From: Streptomyces sp. ST2-7A
GTDB taxonomy: Bacteria; Actinomycetota; Actinomycetes; Streptomycetales; Streptomycetaceae
NCBI RefSeq assembly: GCF_021390475.1
Contig: NZ_JAJUWS010000047.1
Location: forward strand, 1-49,233
Reading direction: 5' to 3'
DNA: 49,233 bases
Part shown: positions 1-8,569 of the stretch, piece by piece
Layout: every line of letters begins with the position of its first letter
Position numbering within the stretch: position 1 is the stretch's first letter
The notes under the pieces: generated by a model
What the model saw: the letters and a program-made list of their open reading frames with translations, nothing else
The model's database searches: none
What the model was told of the DNA's origin: nothing
Position numbers and translations under genes: made by a program

Positions 1-576
1 CGGTCAAGCGGTGCCCCGAGACCCGGCGGCAACACCCCCCAGGTCATCCCTTCGACAGGGGGCAAACAGCCATACCGGGCCCGGGGGCCAGGCGCCCCGT
101 TTCGGGGCCACGAGAAAGGTAACGGGGACCAGGGCTTCCGCCGTCGGCCGGGACGCCTCCGTCTTCGCGGGACCCCGGGGAATCCGGTGGCGGCCGGAAC
201 CCCGTCCGGAACCCCCTCCGGAGCCGTTCCCGGCGCCCCCTCCCGCTCCGCCCGACCGCCCTGCTCGGCGGCGAATGCTCGGCGGCGGATGCGCGGCGGC
301 GCCGCTGCTCCTCCCGGTGGAACCGGGGAACGGGACGTCCGCTCCCGCCGCCGTGGTTCCCGACCCGGAACCCGGGGCGCCCCGGGTCGGCGCCACCGTG
401 GTGCCGAACCTGCCCACCGACGACACCGATGTGCGGCCGGCGCGCGATCGCGGTCCGGAGCGCGGCCCGGGTCACGGCCCGGGGAGAGCTCCGACCCGAC
501 TCCCGTCGGGCCCCACCGGCCGGGGAGGGCGGCCCGACCGGGACGCCGGGGTCGGCGCCCCGTAGCCTGAGCGGCC
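1..576. other. Stretch without a recognisable gene
   Basis: Open frames exist on both strands but their translations are proline/glycine/arginine-rich and resemble no family I know, as expected of chance ORFs in very GC-rich DNA. A small hairpin (GCCCCG, TTT loop, CGGGGC) lies at 94-108 and could end transcription from a gene left of the window. A TAGCCT hexamer at about 563-568, a few bases before the ATG at 577, could be a -10 box for a leaderless message. Confidence 0.5.
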
Positions 577-1722
577 ATGGCGGAACGCACCTGGAGGCCG
601 AACGGCCCCTACGACATGCGCCGCAGCCTGGAAGTGATGGGCCGCGGGGCGCGCGACCCCGCCCTGACGGTGCTGCGCGACGGCACCGTGTGGCGGGCCT
701 CCCGTACCCCCGAGGGGCCGGTGAGCGTGCGTCTGCGGCAGCGGACGGGCCCGCCGGCACCGACGGACGGCACCCCGGTCGACGCGGCCGGTCGGGTCGT
801 CCCGGTCCCCGCGGACCCGGATCCGGCCGGCGCCGGCACGGGACCGGCCGGTCCGGCGGGCACCGTCGGCACGGGTCGGGTCACCCCGAACCCCGGCGGC
901 ACGGCCACGGGCCCCGCCCGCACGGCCGACGCCATCGGCACGGCGGGCCCGTCCGGCCCCGGTCCCATCGGCCCGGGCGGCGAGGTGGTCGCCACCGCGT
1001 GGGGCCCCGGCGCGCGATGGCTGCTGGACCGGCTGCCGGAGCTGCTCGGCGCCGGGGACCGCCCGGAGAACTTCGTCCCGCGCCATCCCCCGGTCGCCGA
1101 CGCCTGGCGGCGCAACCGGGGCGTGCGGCTGATCCGCACCGGCCTGGTGCTGGAGTCCCTGATCCCGTCGGTGCTGGAGCAGAAGGTCACCGTCGAGGAG
1201 GCGTTCCGTGCCTGGCGGCGACTGCTGCTGCGGTTCGGGGAGCCGGCGCCCGGCCCGACCGGGGTGGTGCCGGAGGGGCTGCGGGTGATGCCCGACCGGC
1301 GGACGTGGTCGCTGATCCCCTCGTGGGAGTGGCACCGGGCGGGCGTGGACGCCAAGCGATCGGCGACGATCCTGCGGGCCGTGCGGTTGGCGCCGAGGAT
1401 GGAGGAGGCCGCTTCCATGCCGCTGGACCTCGCGGTACGGCGGCTGTGCGCGGTACCGGGGGTGGGCCCCTGGACGGCGGCCGAGACCCTTCAGCGCAGC
1501 AACGGCGAGCCCGACGCGGTGACCGTGGGCGACCTCCACCTGCCCTCGCAGGTGGGGTGGACGCTGGCCGGCGAGCGGGACGCCGACGACGCCCGGATGC
1601 TGGTCCTGCTGGAGCCGTACGCCGGACAGCGGCACCGGGCGACCCGGCTGATCCGGATGGTGGGGCGGCGCCCCCCGCGCCGGGAGCCGCGCCGCCGCCA
1701 CTGGGACATCGCCCGGCTCTGA
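577..1722 (+). CDS. DNA-3-methyladenine glycosylase family protein (AlkA-like, HhH-GPD)
   Basis: Base-excision repair glycosylase of the helix-hairpin-helix GPD superfamily, expected to remove alkylated purines. The 381-aa protein has the helix-hairpin-helix loop 'AVPGVGPWTA' near residues 290-302, followed by 'GDLHLP' near residue 317, where the catalytic Asp of the family is expected. Residues about 60-125 are a glycine/proline/threonine-rich insert that is probably unstructured. No clear Shine-Dalgarno precedes the ATG; a TAGCCT box just upstream suggests a leaderless message. The stop codon lies in a short C/G inverted repeat shared with the converging thioesterase gene 14 bp away. Family assignment is good; substrate range cannot be read from sequence. 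Confidence 0.85.
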   Translation: MAERTWRPNGPYDMRRSLEVMGRGARDPALTVLRDGTVWRASRTPEGPVSVRLRQRTGPPAPTDGTPVDAAGRVVPVPADPDPAGAGTGPAGPAGTVGTGRVTPNPGGTATGPARTADAIGTAGPSGPGPIGPGGEVVATAWGPGARWLLDRLPELLGAGDRPENFVPRHPPVADAWRRNRGVRLIRTGLVLESLIPSVLEQKVTVEEAFRAWRRLLLRFGEPAPGPTGVVPEGLRVMPDRRTWSLIPSWEWHRAGVDAKRSATILRAVRLAPRMEEAASMPLDLAVRRLCAVPGVGPWTAAETLQRSNGEPDAVTVGDLHLPSQVGWTLAGERDADDARMLVLLEPYAGQRHRATRLIRMVGRRPPRREPRRRHWDIARL

Positions 1723-1736
1723 CCCCGGGCCGGGGA

Positions 1737-2330
1737 TCAGTCGTCGGCCAGCCCCTCGGCGGCGCGTCGCTCGCGCAGTTCGCGGATCGCCCGGCGGCGG
1801 GCGAGCCGGTGGGTGCGTCGGATCTGCGCCTCCTCGTACCGACGACGGTCGCGCTCGGTCTCCGGGATCACCGACGGCACCGGGCGCGGCCGGCCCTCGC
1901 CGTCGACGGCGGCGAAGACGAGGTAGGCGGTGCCGACCCGGGTGGGCGGGGTGGACTCGTTCCAGCGTTCGGCGAGGACCCGCACCCCCACCTCCATGGA
2001 GCTGCGACCGGTCCAGTTGACCTGTGCCTTCACGTGCACGAGGTCGCCGACGCGGACGGGCTCGAGGAAGACCATCTCGTCCATGGACGCGGTGACGGCC
2101 GGGCCGCCGGAGTGTCGGCCGGCGACGGCGCCCGCCGCGTCGTCGACGAGCTTCATGATGACCCCGCCGTGCACCGTGCCCAGAAGATTGGTGTCGTTGG
2201 CGGTCATGATGTGGCTGAGCGTGGTGCGCGAAGCCGCGGTGGGCTTGCCGGGCGGAGGGACGGGTTCGGCCGGGGCGTCGGGCGCGACACCGCCACCGGG
2301 AACCGGCGGGCCGGGGACTGGATCGGTCAT
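1737..2330 (-). CDS. Acyl-CoA thioesterase (hotdog fold)
   Basis: Cytosolic acyl-CoA thioester hydrolase of the YciA/BFIT hotdog type. Recognisable segments are 'IMTANDTNLLGTVHGG' followed by 'IMKLVDDAAG' (hotdog helix), and 'VHVKAQVNWTGRSSMEVGV'. The C-terminus is a highly charged Arg/Glu helix ending 'ERRAAEGLADD'. The start is the ATG at 2330; the open frame upstream has no similarity. About 30 N-terminal residues are Pro/Ala-rich. It converges on the DNA glycosylase gene and is divergent from the LCP gene. The natural acyl chain length is unknown. Confidence 0.88.
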   Translation of the reverse strand: MTDPVPGPPVPGGGVAPDAPAEPVPPPGKPTAASRTTLSHIMTANDTNLLGTVHGGVIMKLVDDAAGAVAGRHSGGPAVTASMDEMVFLEPVRVGDLVHVKAQVNWTGRSSMEVGVRVLAERWNESTPPTRVGTAYLVFAAVDGEGRPRPVPSVIPETERDRRRYEEAQIRRTHRLARRRAIRELRERRAAEGLADD

Positions 2331-2467
2331 GGTCACCAAGCCTATGCGCGCTCCCGGGCGCGCCCGGGGGCGGGTTTCCCCGGGCGCGCCCCCTGTTTGT
2401 GCATCAGGTCTGACACATTCGCCACCCTCTCTGTCCGTCCGTGCCCGGGAGAGGGCAAACTTCCGCC

Positions 2468-3745
2468 ATGAACAACTGGCCCGACGGGTGGACCGACGAC
2501 GGCCGGGGGCGGGCGGGCCGTGGCGGGCCGCCCCAACCGGAACAGGCACGGGCGATGCCGCACGTGCGCGGCTCGGTGCCGCGACAGAACCGCGGCGGGT
2601 ACGACGGGGCCGGTGATCACGGCTACGGCGGTTACGCCGGCCACGACGACGACCGACGCTCCGGGTACCGGGACGACGGCTACGGCGGGCGCGGGGATTA
2701 CGCCGGCCACGGGGGCCGGGACGGCTACGACGACGACAACGACGGGTATCGGGAACGCTCCGGCATGGGACAACGAATAAAGCGCGGCCTGATCCTGCTG
2801 ATCCTGCTGCTGCTGGTGCTCGGGGTGGGCACCTACTTCTGGGCGGACTCCAAGATGCGCCGCGAGGTGGACCTCTCGGCGGTGGAGCAGCGGCCGGAGA
2901 GCGGGCGGGGCACCACGTACCTGATCGTGGGCACCGACAGTCGGGAGGGCCTGACCGAGGAGGAGCGCCGGGAGATGCGCACCGGGCAGGCCGAGGGCTC
3001 CCGGGCGGACACGATCATGATCCTGCACACCGGTGACCACGGCAGCTCGCTGATCAGCCTGCCGCGCGACTCGTGGGTGACCATCCCCGAGTTCACCGGC
3101 TCCTCCTCCGGCAACCGGATACCCGAGCAACAGCACAAGCTGAACGCCGCCTACGCCATCGAGGGGCCGGAGCTGTTGGTGCGCACCGTGGAGCACAACA
3201 CGGGGCTGCGCGTCGACCACTACGCGGAGATCGGCTTCGGCGGCTTCGCCAATGTCGTGGACGCGCTGGGCGGCGTGGAGATGTGCTTCGACGCGCCGAT
3301 CCAGGACAAGAACTCGGGCGCCGACTTCGCCGAGGGATGCCAGGACCTGGACGGGCCGCAGTCGCTGGCGTTCGTGCGGCAGCGCTACCAGGAGTCGATG
3401 GGCGACCTGGGCCGGACGAAGAACCAGCAGAAGTTCCTGGGCGCCCTGGGTGATCAGGTGGCCTCGCCGGCCACCCTGCTCAACCCTTTCCGCCTCTACC
3501 CGACGATGGGCGCGAGCCTGGACTCGCTGGTGGTGGACGAGTCGATGGGGCCCTTCCGGCTGGCGCAGATGTTCCTGGCGCTGCGCGGGGTGCAGGGCTC
3601 GGGCGGGACACAGATGAACGTGCCGGTCGCCAACCCGGGTTTCTCCACCGACAAGGGGTCGGCGGTGCTGTGGGACGAGGAGCGCGCCGACCAGCTCTTC
3701 GAGCAGGTGCGCCGGGACCAGCCGATCACCGTCACCGACGACTGA
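2468..3745 (+). CDS. LytR-CpsA-Psr (LCP) family cell-wall glycopolymer ligase
   Basis: LCP proteins transfer undecaprenyl-pyrophosphate-linked glycopolymers (teichoic acid or capsule) to peptidoglycan on the outer face of the membrane. The 425-aa protein has a Gly/Tyr/Asp-rich cytoplasmic N-terminus of about 100 residues, one membrane segment (about 105-124) and an LCP domain. Family motifs visible are 'VGTDSREG', 'RADTIMILHTG', 'SLPRDSWV', 'HKLNAAYAIEGPELLVRTVE' and 'VVDALGGVEMCFD'. I chose the ATG at 2468 over the ORF extension because the N-terminus there (MNNWPDGW) fits actinomycete homologues. A very strong hairpin follows 16 nt after the stop. Confidence 0.9.
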   Translation: MNNWPDGWTDDGRGRAGRGGPPQPEQARAMPHVRGSVPRQNRGGYDGAGDHGYGGYAGHDDDRRSGYRDDGYGGRGDYAGHGGRDGYDDDNDGYRERSGMGQRIKRGLILLILLLLVLGVGTYFWADSKMRREVDLSAVEQRPESGRGTTYLIVGTDSREGLTEEERREMRTGQAEGSRADTIMILHTGDHGSSLISLPRDSWVTIPEFTGSSSGNRIPEQQHKLNAAYAIEGPELLVRTVEHNTGLRVDHYAEIGFGGFANVVDALGGVEMCFDAPIQDKNSGADFAEGCQDLDGPQSLAFVRQRYQESMGDLGRTKNQQKFLGALGDQVASPATLLNPFRLYPTMGASLDSLVVDESMGPFRLAQMFLALRGVQGSGGTQMNVPVANPGFSTDKGSAVLWDEERADQLFEQVRRDQPITVTDD

Positions 3746-3761
3746 GGGAGTCCCGCTCCCG

Positions 3762-3826
3762 CGAAACGCCGCGACGCGCGGCCCCACCCCGTTGGAGGGG
3801 GTGGGGCCGCGCGTCGCGGCGTTTCG
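3762..3826. terminator. 29-bp perfect stem hairpin, bidirectional terminator
   Basis: The left arm 3762-3790 and right arm 3798-3826 are exact reverse complements (29 bp, 7-nt loop GTTGGAG). It lies between the stop of the LCP gene (+) and the stop of the VOC gene (-), so it can serve both. There is no T-run, as is usual in Streptomyces. Confidence 0.85.
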
Positions 3827-3856
3827 GGCGATGCCGACCGGCGGGTGGTCCTCCCG

Positions 3857-4234
3857 TCAGCAGAGGCAGAGACAGAAGGGGTGCCCGACGGGGTCGAGGT
3901 AGACGCGGAAGTTCAACCTGCCGCCGTCGTCGCCCTGCACGGCACGGGCGCCCAGGTCGAGCACCTGTCGTTCGGCCTCGTCGATGCGCTCCCGGGGTAC
4001 ATCGAGGTCCAGGTGGAGCTGTTGCCCGTGTTCGGTGGACGGCCACTCCGGCGGCCGGTAGCCCTCCGAGCGCTGGAACCCCAGCGGCTTGCCCCCGTCC
4101 GGTGTGCGCACCGTCACCCACTCGTCCCCCGGCTCACCCTCGACGGTTCCGCCGAGGACGGCCGCGTAGAAGTCGGCCAGGCCCCTCGGGTCCGGACAGT
4201 CCAACACGGTGATCCCCATCGTCGCGATGGCCAC
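3857..4234 (-). CDS. VOC family protein (glyoxalase/bleomycin-resistance fold)
   Basis: Small protein (125 aa) of the vicinal oxygen chelate superfamily. The two halves begin 'MGITVLDCPDPRGLADFYAA' and 'QQLHLDLDVPRERIDEA'; the end 'YLDPVGHPFCLCLC' is the typical VOC C-terminal strand. Many members bind a metal and act on or sequester small molecules, but the substrate here cannot be inferred. It is divergent from the CGNR regulator, with a 64-bp perfect palindrome between them, so the two are probably co-regulated. Confidence 0.85.
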   Translation of the reverse strand: MAIATMGITVLDCPDPRGLADFYAAVLGGTVEGEPGDEWVTVRTPDGGKPLGFQRSEGYRPPEWPSTEHGQQLHLDLDVPRERIDEAERQVLDLGARAVQGDDGGRLNFRVYLDPVGHPFCLCLC

Positions 4235-4272
4235 GACGCCTCACGCCCTCTCCCGTTCGTCTCACGGATCAG

Positions 4273-4336
4273 CGTTACCTCTTCATGGTCATCATGGGGT
4301 AACGCGTTACCCCATGATGACCATGAAGAGGTAACG
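4273..4336. promoter_or_regulatory. 64-bp perfect palindrome in a divergent promoter region
   Basis: Two 32-nt arms (4273-4304 and 4305-4336) are exact reverse complements with no spacer. The CGTTACC/GGTAACG element occurs four times, at both outer ends and back to back at the centre. It sits 38 bp upstream of the VOC start and 14 bp upstream of the first GTG of the CGNR gene. A plausible reading is a multi-site operator for the adjacent CGNR protein; cruciform formation or a repeat-derived origin are alternatives. Confidence 0.7.
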
Positions 4337-4350
4337 ACGCAACCGGTACC

Positions 4351-4974
4351 GTGGGGTTCGTGAGCGCGGAGATCGCCCCCGGAGGATTGGTCCTGGTCCA
4401 GGAGTTGGTGAACACCCTGGACGTGGAGACGGCCCGGGACGCCCTGACCTCGGTCGGCGACCTGGCGGAGTTCAGCGAACGGCACTCCCTCCCGCGCCTG
4501 CCCCCGACGGAGATCGCCGAACTCGTCCGACTCCGGGAGGCACTGCGCGCCGTCCTGCTCGTCCACGCCGGGCACCTCCCGACGGGCGTCCCGATCCCGC
4601 CGGTCGTCCCCACCCCCGCCTCCGGCCCGGGCCCCGGGCGGATCGACACGTCGCCCGCCGACCCGACGGCCGAGCTCAACCGGCTGCTGACCATCGGCCC
4701 CCTGCTGCTGCGCGTGGACACCGGGGGTGCCGCCACGCTCGTCCCCGTGGGCGGCCTGCGGGGGGTGTCCTTCGTCACGGCCCGGGTCGCCGCCGCCGTC
4801 GCCGAGGGGGTGCGGGAGGGGAACTGGTGGCGTCTGAAGGCCTGCGAGGCCCCGAACTGTCAATGGGCCTACTACGACCGCAGCCCGGCAGGTCGGCGCC
4901 GGTGGTGCTCCATGCGGGTGTGCGGCAGCCGGGCGAAAATGCGGGCCTATCGGGCCCGTCGGCGCGACGTCTGA
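4351..4974 (+). CDS. CGNR zinc-finger / ABATE-domain protein, putative regulator
   Basis: The 207-aa protein has an N-terminal ABATE-like segment ('LVLVQELVNTLD', then 'LREALRAVLLVH') and a C-terminal CGNR zinc finger with cysteines at about 165, 170, 186 and 191 (CEAPNC and CSMRVC). The signature CGNR reads CGSR here. Members are thought to bind DNA and act as stress-linked regulators. Starts at GTG 4351 or GTG 4360 are possible; neither has a clear Shine-Dalgarno, so the message may be leaderless. A Pro/Gly-rich stretch joins the domains. The palindrome just upstream suggests autoregulation and control of the divergent VOC gene. Confidence 0.85.
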   Translation: MGFVSAEIAPGGLVLVQELVNTLDVETARDALTSVGDLAEFSERHSLPRLPPTEIAELVRLREALRAVLLVHAGHLPTGVPIPPVVPTPASGPGPGRIDTSPADPTAELNRLLTIGPLLLRVDTGGAATLVPVGGLRGVSFVTARVAAAVAEGVREGNWWRLKACEAPNCQWAYYDRSPAGRRRWCSMRVCGSRAKMRAYRARRRDV

Positions 4975-5088
4975 ACCCCTCAGGGGTTGGGGAACGGGGC
5001 GGAACGCCTCCATCACCCGAACGGACGTGAGGGAGGTCGCACCGAAAATCGACGGTTCGCCCGGGTGCGGGGGTTTAATCTCGAAGAC

Positions 5089-5301
5089 ATGCCGACTCAA
5101 TCCGCATCGCTTCCGGACAGCCCCACCAGGGCCCGGACGACCGCTGCGACGACCGACGCGGCGGCGGCGAACGAAGCCATCCGCGCCTACGTGCGCCGGC
5201 ACGGGGCCCGCTCCTGGGGTGCCGCCGAGCGCGCCGAGCTCGGCAAGCTCTACGCCGCCTGGCGCGCCGCCGTCCAGCGGAACCTCGACGCCGCGGCCTG
5301 A
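5089..5301 (+). CDS. Small hypothetical protein (70 aa)
   Basis: No function recognised. The N-terminus is Ser/Thr/Ala-rich; the C-terminal half is a likely helical pair around 'AIRAYVRRHGARSWGAAERA' and 'LYAAWRAAVQRNLDAAA'. I take ATG 5089, preceded by a GAAG element, rather than an in-frame start at 4987, because the upstream translation is not protein-like. Codon third positions are strongly G/C across the gene, supporting real coding. I recall similar short proteins in streptomycetes but cannot name the family. Confidence 0.6.
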   Translation: MPTQSASLPDSPTRARTTAATTDAAAANEAIRAYVRRHGARSWGAAERAELGKLYAAWRAAVQRNLDAAA

Positions 5302-5583
5302 CCCGCCCGAAGGTCCCGGACGGGCCGCCGAGCTCACCGGCGCCCCCGGCCCTGTTCGTCTCTCCCGGCCCGTCGTCCCACCGGGGGCTCCCCGACCAGC
5401 GGGGAACCCGGCCACGGCGAGCCCTTCCGTTTTCGGGTCCGGACCGCCCGGGCCGGTGACCGACCCGACGCCGACCCGGGACCGGCAGGCCCCGGGTCGG
5501 GCCCACCTCCCCGGGGTCGCCCGGCGCGGGACCGGCGCGGAAACCCTTCGTTTCCGGCCGTGTTCCGCCGCGCCCCGCCCCGC

Positions 5584-7071
5584 TCAGACCGTCGGCCTGC
5601 CCAGCGCCCGATAGGTCCACCCGGCCCTCCGCCACACCTCCGGGTCCAGGGTGTTGCGCCCGTCCAGGATCCGCCGGTGCGCCACCCCCTCACCCAGCGC
5701 GGCCGGGTCCAGCTCGCGGTACTCGCTCCACTCGGTGAGGTGCAGCACGACATCCGCGCCGCGCACCGCCTCCTCCGCGCTCGCCGCGTAGGTCAGGGTG
5801 GGGAAGAGTCGCCGGGCGTTCTCCGTCGCCTTCGGGTCGTGCACGGTCACCTGCGCGCCCTGCAGGTGGAGTTGACCGGCGATGTTCAACGCCGGGGAGT
5901 CCCGCACGTCGTCGGAGTCCGGCTTGAAGGCCGCCCCCAGCACGCCGATCCGGGTCCCGAGGATCGAGCCGCCCACCGCCTGCCGGGTCAGCTCCACCAT
6001 GTGCGCGCGACGGCGCATGTTGACCGAGTCCACCTCGCGCAGGAAGGTCAGCGCCTGGTCCACGCCCAGCTCGCCGGCGCGGGCCATGAAGGCCCGGATG
6101 TCCTTGGGCAGGCAGCCGCCGCCGAAGCCGATGCCGGCGCGCAGGAACTTCGCGCCGATCCGGTCGTCGTACCCGATGGCCTCGGCCAGCCGCACCACGT
6201 CGCCGTCGGCCGCCTCGCAGACCTCGGCCATGGCGTTGATGAAGGAGATCTTCGTCGCCAGGAAGGCGTTCGCGGCCGTCTTCACCAGCTCGGCGGTCGG
6301 CCGGTCGGTGACCACGAACGGCGAGCCCTCCGCGATCGGCGTGGCGTACACCCGGCGCAGCAGTTCCTCGGCCCGACCGTCGGGCTCGACGCCGATCACG
6401 ACGCGGTCCGGGTGCAGGGTGTCCTTCACCGCGAAGCCCTCGCGCAGGAACTCCGGGTTCCAGGCCAGCTCCACGTCCCCACCGGCCGGGGCCAGCTCGC
6501 GCAGCCGGGCGGCCAGCCGCGCGGCACTCCCCACCGGCACGGTGGACTTGCCGACCACCAGCGCGGGACGGTCCAGCAGCGGGGCGAGGGAATCGATCGC
6601 GGCGTCCACATGGGACATGTCGCAGGCGTACTCGCCGTGCCGCTGCGGGGTGTTCACGCACACGAAGTGCACGTCACCGAAGTCCGCCACCTCCTGCCAG
6701 GAGGTGGTGAAGCGCAGCCGGCCGGTCGACCCCTCGACGCCGTCCGCGTGCCGGCCCAGCAGCTCCTCCAAGCCGGGCTCGTACATCGGCACCCGACCCC
6801 GGGCGAGCATCTCGACCTTCTCCGGGACCACGTCCAGGCCCAGCACCTCGAAGCCCAGCTCGGCCATGGCCGCCGCGTGGGTGGCACCGAGGTACCCGGT
6901 GCCGATGACGGTGATCCGGGGCGCGACGCGAGTGGCCTCCTCGGGCAGCTCGGCGATCGCCGAGGGGTCGGGGACGACCCCCGGCCGCTCGGGCAGTCCC
7001 GGAGCCGCGAGGGCCTCGGGGGCCTCGGGAACCGCGGGGACCTCGGGCGAGGGAGTGGCGGACGCGGTCAT
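5584..7071 (-). CDS. UDP-glucose 6-dehydrogenase family protein
   Basis: Oxidises UDP-glucose (or a related nucleotide sugar) to the uronate with two NAD+, feeding cell-wall or exopolysaccharide precursors. The Rossmann motif 'ITVIGTGYLG' is at about residues 53-62, 'NPEFLREG' follows, and the catalytic Cys is in 'GGGCLPKD' (about residue 320). The C-terminal domain contains 'LGAAFKPDSDDVRDSP'. Homologues I remember start within a few residues of the Rossmann strand, so the first 50 residues (Pro/Ala/Glu-rich) are an unusual extension. ATG 7071 has a GGGAGA element upstream. It is divergent from the acyl-CoA dehydrogenase; a 7-bp hairpin at 5538-5556 follows the stop. Confidence 0.92.
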   Translation of the reverse strand: MTASATPSPEVPAVPEAPEALAAPGLPERPGVVPDPSAIAELPEEATRVAPRITVIGTGYLGATHAAAMAELGFEVLGLDVVPEKVEMLARGRVPMYEPGLEELLGRHADGVEGSTGRLRFTTSWQEVADFGDVHFVCVNTPQRHGEYACDMSHVDAAIDSLAPLLDRPALVVGKSTVPVGSAARLAARLRELAPAGGDVELAWNPEFLREGFAVKDTLHPDRVVIGVEPDGRAEELLRRVYATPIAEGSPFVVTDRPTAELVKTAANAFLATKISFINAMAEVCEAADGDVVRLAEAIGYDDRIGAKFLRAGIGFGGGCLPKDIRAFMARAGELGVDQALTFLREVDSVNMRRRAHMVELTRQAVGGSILGTRIGVLGAAFKPDSDDVRDSPALNIAGQLHLQGAQVTVHDPKATENARRLFPTLTYAASAEEAVRGADVVLHLTEWSEYRELDPAALGEGVAHRRILDGRNTLDPEVWRRAGWTYRALGRPTV

Positions 7072-7165
7072 ATGGTCTCCCGAACGTGCGGACAGGTGTG
7101 CGCCGCAAGAGCATAGACGGCGGAGATGTCGGCGAACTCACCTGTCCCCATCCCCGCCGACCTCC

Positions 7166-7171
7166 TAGAAT
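7166..7171 (+). promoter_or_regulatory. Putative -10 box (TAGAAT) for the acyl-CoA dehydrogenase gene
   Basis: TAGAAT fits the actinomycete TANNNT consensus and lies about 50 bp before the GTG at 7222. A 9-bp inverted repeat (GGACAGGTG 7090-7098, CACCTGTCC 7139-7147) lies just upstream, between the two divergent genes, and could be an operator pair. No convincing -35 was found. Confidence 0.4.
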
Positions 7172-7221
7172 CAAGTTACTTAACGGTCACTAGCATGAAC
7201 ATCTCCCGGGGAGTGAGAGCC

Positions 7222-8403
7222 GTGGCAGGAGCCGCAGACTTCGACCTGTACCGACCGGCGGAGGAGCACGAGATGCTCCGCGAGTCGGTGCGCGCGCTCG
7301 CCGAGGCGAAGATCGCCCCGCACGCGGCCGCCGTCGACGAGGAGGCCCGCTTCCCGCAGGAGGCGCTGGACGCCCTGGTCGCCAACGACCTGCACGCCGT
7401 GCACGTCCCCGAGGCGTACGGCGGCGCCGGCGCGGACGCCCTGGCCACCGTCATCGTCATCGAGGAGGTGGCGCGGGTGTGCGCGTCCTCCTCGCTGATC
7501 CCGGCCGTCAACAAGCTGGGGTCGCTGCCGGTGATCCTCTCCGGCGGCGAGGACCTGAAGAAGAAGTACCTGGGGCCGCTCGCCAAGGGCGACGCGATGT
7601 TCTCCTACTGCCTCTCCGAGCCGGACGCCGGCTCGGACGCGGCCGGCATGAAGACCCGCGCCGTGCGGGACGGGGACCACTGGGTGCTCAACGGCGTGAA
7701 GCGCTGGATCACCAACGCGGGCGTCTCCGAGTACTACACCGTGATGGCGGTCACCGACCCGGAGAAGCGCTCGCGCGGCATCTCCGCCTTCGTGGTGGAG
7801 AAGGGCGACGAGGGCGTCTCCTTCGGGGCCCCCGAGAAGAAGCTCGGCATCAAGGGCTCCCCCACCCGCGAGGTCTACCTCGACAACGTCCGTATCCCCG
7901 CCGACCGCATGATCGGCGAGGAGGGCACCGGGTTCGGCACCGCCATGCAGACGCTGGACCACACCCGCATCACCATCGCCGCCCAGGCCCTGGGCATCGC
8001 GCAGGGCGCCCTGGACTACGCCAAGGGATACGTGCGCGAGCGCAAGCAGTTCGGCAAGCCGGTGGGCGACTTCCAGGGCGTGCAGTTCATGCTCGCCGAC
8101 ATGGCGATGAAGCTGGAGGCGGCCCGCCAGCTGACCTACGCGGCGGCGGCCCGCTCCGAGCGGGTCTCGATCGGCGCCGGCAAGGGCGCCGACGAGCAGC
8201 TGACCTTCTTCGGCGCGGCGGCCAAGTGCTACGCCTCCGACGCGGCAATGGAGATCACCACCGACGCGGTGCAGCTCCTCGGCGGCTACGGCTTCACCCG
8301 TGACTACCCGGTGGAGCGCATGATGCGCGACGCGAAGATCACCCAGATCTACGAGGGCACGAACCAGGTCCAGCGCATCGTGATGGCGAGGAACCTTCCC
8401 TAA
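7222..8403 (+). CDS. Acyl-CoA dehydrogenase
   Basis: FAD-dependent enzyme of fatty-acid or branched-chain acyl-CoA oxidation; passes electrons to ETF. At 393 aa it is full length. Family signatures are 'YCLSEPDAGSDAAG', 'GGYGFTRDYPVERMMRD' and 'ITQIYEGTNQVQRIVMAR', with the catalytic Glu in YEGTNQ. I chose GTG 7222 because GGGGAG lies 8 nt upstream and the N-terminus (VAGAADFDLYRP) matches homologues; ATG 7195 is the alternative. A terminator hairpin follows at 8539. This is the last recognisable backbone gene before the accessory region. Confidence 0.93.
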   Translation: MAGAADFDLYRPAEEHEMLRESVRALAEAKIAPHAAAVDEEARFPQEALDALVANDLHAVHVPEAYGGAGADALATVIVIEEVARVCASSSLIPAVNKLGSLPVILSGGEDLKKKYLGPLAKGDAMFSYCLSEPDAGSDAAGMKTRAVRDGDHWVLNGVKRWITNAGVSEYYTVMAVTDPEKRSRGISAFVVEKGDEGVSFGAPEKKLGIKGSPTREVYLDNVRIPADRMIGEEGTGFGTAMQTLDHTRITIAAQALGIAQGALDYAKGYVRERKQFGKPVGDFQGVQFMLADMAMKLEAARQLTYAAAARSERVSIGAGKGADEQLTFFGAAAKCYASDAAMEITTDAVQLLGGYGFTRDYPVERMMRDAKITQIYEGTNQVQRIVMARNLP

Positions 8404-8538
8404 CAGGGTTTTCGCAGGTCAATAGCGGTTTAGCGGCCTCCGGTGAGCTGCGTTGCACTTCCTCCTGTTTCCCGGTGTTTCTCGGTGTCGCCCCTGGGAT
8501 CCCGAGCCCGAAAAGCCGCCTTTGACCTGCCCAAACGC

Positions 8539-8569
8539 AACGACCCCCGGCACCACGCCGGGGGTCGTT
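8539..8569. terminator. 13-bp stem hairpin terminator
   Basis: AACGACCCCCGGC (8539-8551) and GCCGGGGGTCGTT (8557-8569) pair perfectly around ACCAC. It is 135 bp after the acyl-CoA dehydrogenase stop and could also end a leftward transcript. Confidence 0.75.
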
